A DNA stretch of 18,074 bases from the NCBI GenBank assembly GCA_946183175.1, contig CAMHBH010000029.1:1-18074 (forward strand), given 5' to 3'. The notes beneath the pieces are model-generated. The model was not told the origin of the DNA. It saw only the letters and a program-made list of their open reading frames with translations, and made no database searches. A program made the translations under genes and the position numbers. This document shows, one piece after another, positions 5,493 to 13,012 of the stretch. Each line of letters opens with the position of its first letter. Position 1 is the first letter of the stretch. This DNA is from an uncultured Oscillibacter sp. GTDB lineage: Bacteria > Bacillota > Clostridia > Oscillospirales > Oscillospiraceae.

Positions 5493-8400
5493 CTACAGAA
5501 TCCCCAGAAATTTTTTCTTGCCGCCCGACGACGCGTCCAGCCAGTCCAGCACGGCTTTCCGGATTCGCGCGTCGCCCCGGTTTTTGATATAGGCTTGGGC
5601 GTAGCCCTGCACCGCCGGACTGCTTATCAGCGAACTGTCGCGCACGGCCTCCGCCGCGTCCATACTCAATACAGCCGCGTCCGGCTTCTTCTCGAAAATC
5701 GCGAAACAGTTGCCGATTTCGCAAAAACTCAGCGCCTCCATGCCGACCGTAATCCACAAGTCCAGCGGCAGAGGCTGGCGGGCGTCCCACTGGAAACAGG
5801 CGTCGCGTACCAGCGGGTACGCCGCGACCCGCGCTTTCCGGTCTCCGGCGTCCTTGCACCTCCACACGAAACGCGGGTAACATTCCGTCAGCTTCAGGCC
5901 GTCGAAGGGCCGCATAGCCTCGTAAAGCTCCTGAATCGTCGGAATCGTCGACTTCTCCTCGGCGAGCGTCGCCAGGTTCATCCAGCCCCGGTAATTGCCG
6001 GGGAGTGTCCCGGCGAAACGGCGGTCGAGTTCCTCGTAAAGTAGCCCCGTGATTCGTAGCTTGTTCTCACTGGTGTAATAGTCGGGGGTGTCGAGCGTCT
6101 GAAAGAAGCGGCTGACTTGTTTGAGAAATTCCTTCTCCTTGCCGGGGCGGAAGCTGTCCGCCATACGGATGAGGGTCGGGAAGATATGCCGCTTTCCGTC
6201 GTCGAAGGCCTCGTATTCCGGGAGTGCGCGGAACGAGAAGTATTTCCAGTTGCCGTCGGTGGTGTCCCAGTAGTATTTGCGGGCGTCGCGGGCGCGGGCG
6301 TCGAACTCGCGCGGGTTCAGGCGCGACATGAGCTCCTCGTACATCCGTAGGGCCATTACGGCGCGGTCTTGCTGTCCGCCGGGCACCGCCTCGCGCCTGT
6401 AAAGCTCCTCCACTTCCCCGGCGATTCTCTCTGACAAGTCCGCCGCGTTCATGCGCGTGCAAATCGAGCACAAGTCGGCGAACGTCCGCCACCGTACAGC
6501 GTCGGCTTTCGTCTTTGTACGCGCCAGCTCCTCGTGACAGTAGGCGCGTATGACCGCCTGCGGGTTCAGCTTCCCCGAAACTTTCCTGTCCATCATCAGT
6601 AAGAAATAGATATCCCGGCTCTGCGGCGACCGCCGCTCCATCTGCCTGCGGAAAATTCCCTCGGCAATCGGGACATTCTGCACCCTGTCCAGCAACTGCG
6701 ACAGCCAGTCGAGTACGGCGGCGCGGCGCTCCTCCGACTGTCCCAGCCAGTCACGCTCCACGGCGTCCCAGTCCTTGACGGGCAGAAGCGTCGCAGACAC
6801 GCGCGGCGGCTCGGCCTCCGGGTCGTGCCACACCGGCACCGGGTCGGACAGTTCCGGCGTCGGGGTTTTTTCGTGCGTCGCTTCCGTGACAACGGGGACG
6901 GGTTCGCGCACCGTTTCCGGGACAACGGGCGGCGTCTCTGTGATAGCGGGGACAAGTTCGCGCGGCGTTTCCGGGACGACGGCGACAGGTTCGCGCGCCG
7001 TTTCCGGGACAGCGGGCACAGGTTCGCGCGGCGCTTCCGGGACAGCGGGCACAGGTTCGCGCGGTGCTTCCGGGACAGCGGGCACAGGTTCGCGCGGTGC
7101 TTCCGAGACAGCGGGCACAGGTTCGCGCGGCGTTCCCGGGACGCTTTCCGCATTGCCTCCTCCCGGTTCTTCGTTGTCACGGGGCGCGGGAGAGGGGTCA
7201 GGGGGTACCGACTTTTCGCCATTCTCCCATATATCGTCCTTACGCGGCGGCGCAAATTCGGAGACGCTTTCCAGTTCCGGGATACCCTGACGGCGGCGGT
7301 ACTCGTTCTCCCACCGCGTCAGATTTCCCCGCAGGGATTCCGTCAGCGTGCCGAACTCCACCCGCTTTTGTACGGCGTTCATGACTTCTTTCAGGCCCAT
7401 GCTGTACAGGCCGCTCTCCGCCGCGTCGCTCAACAGCGATACCAAGTCTTTACGCTCCAGCCGCTCCACGTCCGGGCGCTCCGTGAACCGTAACCCGTCC
7501 GCGTCCCAGTAGCATTGCCACACGAGTTTCCGGATTGCCTCACTCGTGGCGTCGGTATCGCCCAGCGCGCGCGCGTAGCGGTCGAGGCCCGCGAAAAAGT
7601 CCGGGAATCGTTCGGGGTCGAGCTTCAGCGCGGCATAGGGCAGGTATCCGGAACGCTCCAAGCGCGCCATGCGACGCCGTTCGACCTTGCGCGCGCCCGT
7701 CTCCAAGACCAGATAGCCGCCGTCACCCGCAAGCCGCGTGACATCCTCCGTCGTGAAAATCAGGTCTTTCGGGGTGTTGTCGAGGTCCGACCAGTTCGAC
7801 GCGCGCAACTCCCGCCGCATCCAGTGCGGCAGGCCGTACATGATACAGCAGAGCAGTTCCCGAAGTAAACGGTCTTTCCGGTCTTGCTCCATATCCGGCG
7901 CGCCGTACTGGATGTAAAGCGGCGGCACCTGACGCCCGCTTTCGTGTTTGGTGTCCATGTGGGCGTAGACGCACTGCAAGAGCGTCTTGTAGAGTTCGCG
8001 CCGGACGGACAGCCCCGTACTGTCGAGCGCGCGCGTGAAGTCGAACCCGTCGCCGCGCGGCGGCTCGCGGAGTACGCCTTCCGTCAGACGCGACAGCGCC
8101 TCGCGGGCCAGTTCCGCCGACTCCGCCTCCGGTTCGACGCCCGTCGCGGCCTCCTGCGTGAAGCACTCCGGGCCCAGTCCGAACAGCGTCTCCGGGCGTT
8201 CCAGACACCCGCCGTCCGTCGCGAAAATGTAGGCGTGGGAGAACGAGTTATTCCCGCGCCCCATGTGGTCGCGCATGCCGTAGCGCGTCCGGATGACGTA
8301 GGCGTACTCGCCCTGACAAATCAGCTCGTACAGGCGCAGGGCCTTTCCGAACTCGTCGGTAGCGCGGTCGGACGTGTCGGCGCGCTGGAAGTGTTCGCAG

Positions 8401-8516
8401 TCGCGCAGGACTTCCGGCGGGATGTCCCGCGAAAAGGCCGTGGCAGTCCAGCCGCCTACTTTGTAGGGCCCGTCATATCGAAGTAAGTTTGTGTAACAGC
8501 ACTGGTAAACTCGCAT
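5493..8516 (-). CDS. GTPase-associated protein 1 (GAP1)-like protein
   Basis: A large soluble protein of 1007 aa from ATG 8516. The frame extends to GTG 8540, overlapping the upstream stop, but GGAGGGG (8522-8528) lies 5 nt before the ATG. Residues 1-~160 resemble the N-terminal domain of GAP1 families (GAP1-N2 type): VYQCCYTN opening, WTATAFSRDIP, and GRGNNSFSHAYIF at 86-98, the conserved N-x-F-x-H segment. Residues ~160-420 are mainly helical. Residues ~463-550 are a Pro/Glu/Val linker of 11-residue repeats (REPVPAVPEAP). Residues ~580-1007 are an all-helical, TPR-like array. GAP1 here means GTPase-associated, not GTPase-activating. Such proteins are encoded next to TRAFAC-type GTPases, exactly as here, with that gene ending 20 bp upstream. 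It likely works as scaffold or effector of that GTPase; its biochemical activity is unknown. Confidence 0.75.
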   Translation of the reverse strand: MRVYQCCYTNLLRYDGPYKVGGWTATAFSRDIPPEVLRDCEHFQRADTSDRATDEFGKALRLYELICQGEYAYVIRTRYGMRDHMGRGNNSFSHAYIFATDGGCLERPETLFGLGPECFTQEAATGVEPEAESAELAREALSRLTEGVLREPPRGDGFDFTRALDSTGLSVRRELYKTLLQCVYAHMDTKHESGRQVPPLYIQYGAPDMEQDRKDRLLRELLCCIMYGLPHWMRRELRASNWSDLDNTPKDLIFTTEDVTRLAGDGGYLVLETGARKVERRRMARLERSGYLPYAALKLDPERFPDFFAGLDRYARALGDTDATSEAIRKLVWQCYWDADGLRFTERPDVERLERKDLVSLLSDAAESGLYSMGLKEVMNAVQKRVEFGTLTESLRGNLTRWENEYRRRQGIPELESVSEFAPPRKDDIWENGEKSVPPDPSPAPRDNEEPGGGNAESVPGTPREPVPAVSEAPREPVPAVPEAPREPVPAVPEAPREPVPAVPETAREPVAVVPETPRELVPAITETPPVVPETVREPVPVVTEATHEKTPTPELSDPVPVWHDPEAEPPRVSATLLPVKDWDAVERDWLGQSEERRAAVLDWLSQLLDRVQNVPIAEGIFRRQMERRSPQSRDIYFLLMMDRKVSGKLNPQAVIRAYCHEELARTKTKADAVRWRTFADLCSICTRMNAADLSERIAGEVEELYRREAVPGGQQDRAVMALRMYEELMSRLNPREFDARARDARKYYWDTTDGNWKYFSFRALPEYEAFDDGKRHIFPTLIRMADSFRPGKEKEFLKQVSRFFQTLDTPDYYTSENKLRITGLLYEELDRRFAGTLPGNYRGWMNLATLAEEKSTIPTIQELYEAMRPFDGLKLTECYPRFVWRCKDAGDRKARVAAYPLVRDACFQWDARQPLPLDLWITVGMEALSFCEIGNCFAIFEKKPDAAVLSMDAAEAVRDSSLISSPAVQGYAQAYIKNRGDARIRKAVLDWLDASSGGKKKFLGIL
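6955..7152 (-). repeat. 33-bp tandem repeats inside the GAP1-like gene
   Basis: Units of exactly 33 bp begin (plus-strand reading) at 6955, 6988, 7021, 7054, 7087 and 7120, each opening with (A/G)GTTCGCGC. The units at 7021, 7054 and 7087 differ from their neighbour by one base. Decayed copies continue to about 6867. They encode the 11-aa unit REPVPAVPEAP without frame disruption. Near-identical neighbours suggest recent expansion by slippage or recombination, so copy number probably varies between strains. Confidence 0.92.
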
Positions 8517-8521
8517 ACATG

Positions 8522-8528
8522 CCCCTCC
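8522..8528 (-). promoter_or_regulatory. ribosome binding site deciding the GAP1-like start
   Basis: GGAGGGG on the minus strand, 5 nt before ATG 8516 and downstream of the in-frame GTG at 8540. It supports the ATG as the start, although GTGA coupling at 8540 remains possible. Confidence 0.65.
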
Positions 8529-8536
8529 GGACGCCG

Positions 8537-10366
8537 TCACAGCGGATTATCCCCCAGCGCGGCCCAGTCTTCCGCCAGTCTGATTCGCTCCTCTTCTAAT
8601 TCGGCGCGTTCCTCCTCCTCCGTCCAGGTGTCCAGCCAGCGGTTCCCGCAACGGTTACACCCCCGGTTGACGTAAGTCCGCGTAAGGCGCAGGAACCCCG
8701 ACCGGATTTCGCGCTCGCCCAGCGGTAAAATGTAATTGTCGGTACTCCCGCACTCCGGACAACTGACGCGCTTGTAGGGGTAGTCGATTTTCTCGTTGGC
8801 GTCGATGTAGCCGAAGCAGTGGAACAGCCACAGTAACGGCTCCTCTACGCGGCGGGTCGTGAAGTGGTCGCCCTCGTGTACGGGGAGGCCCGTTTCCTTG
8901 TCCACGTCACAGCCCAGCGCCGTGAACGCGAAACAGGCGTAATTTTTGAAATTGCCGTCCATCAACAGCGACAGCGACTCGTCGTGGGTCTGGAAGAACG
9001 TGTAGAGGCCGTCGAGAATGGGGTTGTAGGCCTTGGCGTTGAACATGGACTCGTAATAGCCGCGGTTGTCGCGGATTCCCTCGACTTCCTCGCTTAAACG
9101 CCGCCGCAAGTCCTCGGGGAATAGCTGCATAAGCTCGTCCATCTTGGACAGGCACACCGCCACGGGCTTCCGGCACTTGCGGCGCGTGTCGCCGTCGGTG
9201 ACGATGTTGTGAATGTTGCGTAGGGCCTGCGTGGGCTTGTAGCGGAGTTCGCGCCCGGCCTTGGCCCCGACGTACGAGGGGAACTGCGCCGGGTCAATCA
9301 ACAGCATGATTCCGTCGGCGTAGCGGATGAACGGCGCGAACTGCAACGCGTCGCGGGCGCGGCGCGGGTCCTCGAAGACTTCCCCCGTCACGTCGTAAAT
9401 GACAAGCGTCTCGACGCGCTTGTCGTTGCCGTTGACCGAACGCGACAGGTCAAAGAACAGCGGTTGATGTAGGTAAACCGTCGTGGAACCCGGGAGCGGC
9501 TTCCCGTAGGCGACCTCGTTGTCGTACAGGAACTGCGTCACGCTCGGCGAATCGAACGCGTTGAGGTGTACTTTCGCCATGTACTTGTCCATGCCCTCGA
9601 AGAGACGGCACAAATAGACGGTCTTGCCCGAACCCGTAATTCCAATCACGGCCAGACGCCGCACGGGATTCTTGCCGTAGTTCGGCGGTAACGGGTTGTG
9701 GCAGTGCGGGCACACCCGCCTGTCGCATTCCAGCCCGTCCTCTTTTAGCTGGATTTTCGCCGCCATCCCGTCAACGTCCCGGATGAGGTAGCCGCCGTCG
9801 GGCTGTACTTGCAAGTAACTCTGGTGTACCTTGTTGTTGGGGTCGAGGATTCGCCGCCGCCACGGTTCGCGGTCGTGTTCGGTGTCGGTCTCGGTGGTAC
9901 GCCCCCCGGCGAATTTCGCCCAGAAGCGCTCGTAAACCGGGTCGTCCGACAGGTCGAAAAACGTATCCGCCGCCGGGGACGCCGTCCGCGCCGCCTCCTG
10001 TACGCTCCGGATATCCCGCAGGCGCTCCGACAGTTTCGCGATACGCGTCTTTAACGCGCAGTCCGGGAAGCGGTTCTCGAAGTCGCGCCAGTTGTCGTAC
10101 TCCTCCTCCGGGTACAAGTCCTCGCGCGTGATTTCCGCGCCGCTCTCCAGCAGTTCCAACAGCCGCCCGCGCACATACGACAATAACTCCCGTTCGTCGC
10201 CGGGTTCGGCGGGGGTATTGGCGGGGAGTAAGGTATCGACAATCGTCTGTGCGCCGCTGACCGCCGGGGCCGCCGCCCGCGCGGACGTTACTTTCTCCGA
10301 ACGGAACAGCACCTCGTCGTCCCGCATGGGCCGGAAACAGTAGGGGCAGGTGAATTGATAAGCCAT
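8537..10366 (-). CDS. TRAFAC-type GTPase with flanking zinc ribbons (DO-GTPase-like)
   Basis: A 609-aa soluble protein. Residues 7-10 (CPYC) and 219-222 (CPHC) look like two halves of one zinc ribbon separated by a ~200-residue, largely helical insertion. The GTPase domain follows at ~235-520: P-loop GITGSGKT (242-249), strand plus DVTGE (325-329) as the Walker B/G3 element, CLSKMD (405-410) as an (N/S)KxD-type G4 guanine-specificity motif, and FTALGC (481-486) as a plausible G5. A second zinc ribbon, C536-x2-C539 and C570-x2-C573, comes next, then an acidic Glu-rich helical tail. The CPxC-then-P-loop layout matches what I recall of the DO-GTPase2 family found with GAP1 proteins; only one P-loop is present here. 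AAAGGAG lies about 8 nt before the ATG, and the gene is 13 bp from the one upstream. It probably acts as a GTP-dependent switch for the cluster. Confidence 0.82.
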   Translation of the reverse strand: MAYQFTCPYCFRPMRDDEVLFRSEKVTSARAAAPAVSGAQTIVDTLLPANTPAEPGDERELLSYVRGRLLELLESGAEITREDLYPEEEYDNWRDFENRFPDCALKTRIAKLSERLRDIRSVQEAARTASPAADTFFDLSDDPVYERFWAKFAGGRTTETDTEHDREPWRRRILDPNNKVHQSYLQVQPDGGYLIRDVDGMAAKIQLKEDGLECDRRVCPHCHNPLPPNYGKNPVRRLAVIGITGSGKTVYLCRLFEGMDKYMAKVHLNAFDSPSVTQFLYDNEVAYGKPLPGSTTVYLHQPLFFDLSRSVNGNDKRVETLVIYDVTGEVFEDPRRARDALQFAPFIRYADGIMLLIDPAQFPSYVGAKAGRELRYKPTQALRNIHNIVTDGDTRRKCRKPVAVCLSKMDELMQLFPEDLRRRLSEEVEGIRDNRGYYESMFNAKAYNPILDGLYTFFQTHDESLSLLMDGNFKNYACFAFTALGCDVDKETGLPVHEGDHFTTRRVEEPLLWLFHCFGYIDANEKIDYPYKRVSCPECGSTDNYILPLGEREIRSGFLRLTRTYVNRGCNRCGNRWLDTWTEEEERAELEEERIRLAEDWAALGDNPL

Positions 10367-10379
10367 ACGGAATCTCCTT

Positions 10380-11060
10380 TCAGCGTTCGCGGCGGGGCTC
10401 CGACAGCCGTACCCCCGCGTTACGCGCCTGTAGTATCGGCTTCCGCGTCGTGCGGACGTAAAATTCCCCGCGCTCTATCATCTGCCGCGTGACCGGAATC
10501 AGCCAGCGGTCGCCGACGCTGTACTCCAAATCGCCGTCGCGGTAGTTCTCCGGGCACTTCCCCGGGAACGCCACCCGGAAAAATTCGGTGGGCGTCTCGC
10601 GGCGGAACAGCCAGTAGCCGCTACGCGCCCGCACGGGGCCGACTTCTACGAGAATATTCATGGGCACGTCACAGCGCGGCGACGACATCGAATCGCGCCC
10701 GCGCGCGACGTACACCCGGCAAACGTCGTCCGTCACGCACGGGAAGACCGTGTACGTACAGGCTTCCCCGTTGGCGTCGCACCCCTGATTCCGGGCCTTC
10801 TCCTCCGCGCCGACGTAGCGCACCGACAACGACGCGCTGAGCGTCTGGAAGCGGCCTTCCGGCAGTCGCAAGCCGCAAACGCGGTCGAGCAATTCCTGTA
10901 AAGTCTCCGGGTCGCGGGCCGGGTCGACGCCGTAGGGCGTCTGTACCAGCAAGCTGTCCTGACCGGGGAGCACCGTCCACGAAAGGCGGTTCGACTGCGG
11001 GTCGAGTGTCAGCGACGTGGCGTAGTGGTCGCGGTCGGCGGGGCGGCACTCGTATTTCAT
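10380..11060 (-). CDS. unknown 226-aa protein, Cys-containing, probably beta-rich
   Basis: I do not recognise this protein. The start chosen is ATG 11060, which forms an ATGA overlap with the upstream stop and has AAGGAG 8 nt upstream; an in-frame start 8 codons earlier lies inside the upstream gene. The product begins MKYECRPADRDHY and is rich in short alternating hydrophobic segments (SLTLD, LSWTVL, LSASLSVRYV, DVCRVYVA, NILVEVG, SGYWLFRR), suggesting an all-beta fold. Eight Cys (5, 62, 94, 101, 108, 114, 130, 169) cluster in the middle, but without regular CxxC spacing. No signal peptide or membrane segment is visible. Its position between the 645-aa protein and the GTPase, with tight coupling to both, argues for a structural or adaptor subunit. 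Confidence 0.7.
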   Translation of the reverse strand: MKYECRPADRDHYATSLTLDPQSNRLSWTVLPGQDSLLVQTPYGVDPARDPETLQELLDRVCGLRLPEGRFQTLSASLSVRYVGAEEKARNQGCDANGEACTYTVFPCVTDDVCRVYVARGRDSMSSPRCDVPMNILVEVGPVRARSGYWLFRRETPTEFFRVAFPGKCPENYRDGDLEYSVGDRWLIPVTRQMIERGEFYVRTTRKPILQARNAGVRLSEPRRER

Positions 11061-12994
11061 GCGTCTTCTCCTTCCCCGCTCCAAAGGTGGAAGCGTTCCA
11101 GCCGGAAAATGTTCAGCGATTCCGCCGCGCTCCCCCGGCCCGTCTGATAGAAACGCGTCTTTTCGGGGTCGGGCAGACTGTCGCGGAGGGTTCTGTAGAG
11201 CGTGTCGGGGGCGCGCTCGTCGATGTTCAGCAGGACGAACGACAGAAACGGCGTGTCAAGCGAAAAGCCCGTACAGAAGTAGACGGGCGCGCCCGTGAGC
11301 GTCGCGCGGGTCTGCTCAATCTGTATCGCGCCGACATCCTCGAACGTCGCCGCGAATACCCCCCGAAGGGTACGGTTCTCGAAAATGCTGTCCATGACTT
11401 CCCGGAAAAAGTCGGTCATGCCCTCCACGTCCGGAATCGTCTGGAATTTCTCGCGGAGTTCGGCCTGCCGGCTGTCGAAGAACGCCCGCAGATTGCGCGC
11501 GTAGTAGTGTATAAAGGCCTCGTCGTCGCCGTGGGCCTCGGGAATCTGGGAACGCGTCCGCATGAGTTCGTCCCACGCGCGGAGAAATTCCACGGCGCGC
11601 GCCCCGGCGTCCCCGACTTCCGCGAAAAGTCCCTCCCTGATTTCCGGGTCTGACGACAGCAAATACTTTAGCCGTTGCGCGGCGGTCTCCCTGACGGACG
11701 TGTCCGCCGACAGGTGGCTGACGGGTTCGGCCAGTTCCCGCACACGTTCCGGGTGTTCCGACAGCTCCACGAGTTCCTTGGCGTGGAAACTCCGCCGTAA
11801 GAAGTCGGCGTAGGCGCGCCGCCAGTTGCGGATGTCGCTCACGCGGTCGCGCATGCCGTCGCGGGCGTCGTCGACGGCCCGCTCTAAATAGCAGTTCCAC
11901 GCCCCGAACGTCAGCGCGTCGATACGCGCCGAAGAGGTCTCCGCACACAGCGCGTCACTTTCGGCGGCGTCGGGCGCGCCCAGCGGGAACGCCCGCAACA
12001 GTTCGCGGAGTTCGTCGCCCCCGGGCACGAACCGCGGGAGATTCCGTTCGATTTCCTCGTCGAGTACGAGAAACGTCCCGTCCTCCGACAGTCCAAGCCG
12101 TTCGCGCGTGCGCTCCCGGTCGTGCCCGAACAAGTCGCCCACGCCCGACGGCGCGAAGCCGTTCAACTCGTCGAGCAGGTGGTCGACACATATCCTACTG
12201 ATATCGTCGACGGGCTTTTCGGCGCGCGCGTAGCCCGCCGTCATGACCGCGCCGGGCCGGAAAAGTTCCTGTACGACCTGCGCGTCCTGGTTGTTCGAGA
12301 CCGCTATCAACGCCGTGACCAGGCGTCGGCACAGCGCGCCGTCGCGGTCAATCAGGGAATCGCTTCTCCGGTTGCTGACGAGCATTAAGGACGGCATTTC
12401 GGCACGCGTGTCGAGGCATTCGCCCAGACGCGCGCGGATTTGTTCGGCCTGTTCGCGGGCGGTGCGGCTGTCCTCCCGGAACAGCACGGAAAGCATGGTC
12501 AACACGGGCGTCACGTTGTCGATGGAGCGGCGAAAAGTGTCGAGGGCGTCGAGCCAGAAGCCGAGCTCGTCCGCCGACTGAAACTCCGCCGTGTCGAGAA
12601 GGGCGTACAGCAGAATACGGTTGGCGCGGGTGAAGTGCGTCCCGACCCGGAACAGCTCCGCCGTCATGCCGCCGAGTTCCGCCGCCGTCAGCGGTACGGC
12701 CTTCCCGGTGTCGGGGCCCGCCGGGGGGAGTTCGCCCGTATGGCGTCCGGGGTTCGTGAATACGGGCCCGTCCGGCGCGCGCTCCGTGTCGACAAAGGCG
12801 ATGTCGTCGCAGTACGGCGGCCAAAGCTGGCGCAAGCCGTACTGAATCACATGATTCAGTCGCCGGGTTCCGCCGCCCAGCGTGAGTACCATCATGGGGT
12901 AACAGGGCCCCGTGTGCGGGCCGTTCACCGCCGACTGGCTGTCCGCGCGGCGGAGACGCTCCGAAAATTGTCTGGTCAATTCCTGTACGGTCAT
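11057..12994 (-). CDS. unknown 645-aa protein, possible degenerate tubulin-fold partner
   Basis: No family is firmly recognised. After ~30 residues the protein reads MMVLTLGGGTRRLNHVIQYG, then DDIAFVDTE. This strand, Gly-loop, helix, strand-Asp layout parallels ILIGLGGTGVHCIRTIKTQ and IRFLGVDSAE in the neighbouring tubulin-like protein. Further on, VTPVLTMLSVLF, a helix, and MPSLMLVSNRRSDS could correspond to the next tubulin strands, but the GGTGSG signature is absent. The C-terminal ~350 residues are mostly helical. No signal peptide or membrane helix is seen. GGAGGA lies 7 nt before ATG 12994, 18 bp after the tubulin-like gene, and the stop overlaps the next gene by 4 bp. A non-hydrolysing tubulin-fold partner is my hypothesis; a novel cytosolic scaffold is the alternative. 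Confidence 0.7.
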   Translation of the reverse strand: MTVQELTRQFSERLRRADSQSAVNGPHTGPCYPMMVLTLGGGTRRLNHVIQYGLRQLWPPYCDDIAFVDTERAPDGPVFTNPGRHTGELPPAGPDTGKAVPLTAAELGGMTAELFRVGTHFTRANRILLYALLDTAEFQSADELGFWLDALDTFRRSIDNVTPVLTMLSVLFREDSRTAREQAEQIRARLGECLDTRAEMPSLMLVSNRRSDSLIDRDGALCRRLVTALIAVSNNQDAQVVQELFRPGAVMTAGYARAEKPVDDISRICVDHLLDELNGFAPSGVGDLFGHDRERTRERLGLSEDGTFLVLDEEIERNLPRFVPGGDELRELLRAFPLGAPDAAESDALCAETSSARIDALTFGAWNCYLERAVDDARDGMRDRVSDIRNWRRAYADFLRRSFHAKELVELSEHPERVRELAEPVSHLSADTSVRETAAQRLKYLLSSDPEIREGLFAEVGDAGARAVEFLRAWDELMRTRSQIPEAHGDDEAFIHYYARNLRAFFDSRQAELREKFQTIPDVEGMTDFFREVMDSIFENRTLRGVFAATFEDVGAIQIEQTRATLTGAPVYFCTGFSLDTPFLSFVLLNIDERAPDTLYRTLRDSLPDPEKTRFYQTGRGSAAESLNIFRLERFHLWSGEGEDA

Positions 12995-13012
12995 GGCGAA
13001 TCCTCCGCGCGG

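Noticed and set aside
6955..7152. Regular 33-bp repeats considered as a CRISPR array
   Set aside because: Units are contiguous with no spacers, and they encode an in-frame protein repeat.
6596..7493. Long repeat-bearing frames over the GAP1-like linker (RANLCPLSRKH-type and RFRDSGHRFAR-type repeats)
   Set aside because: A 33-bp repeat keeps every frame open; these are alternate-frame and antisense readings of the real repeats.
7884..8486. 200-aa and similar long plus-strand frames across the minus-strand cluster (also 12440-13066, 5481-6044, 11006-11653)
   Set aside because: High GC suppresses stop codons; these mirror the coding frames of well-supported minus-strand genes, lack family features and have no promoters.
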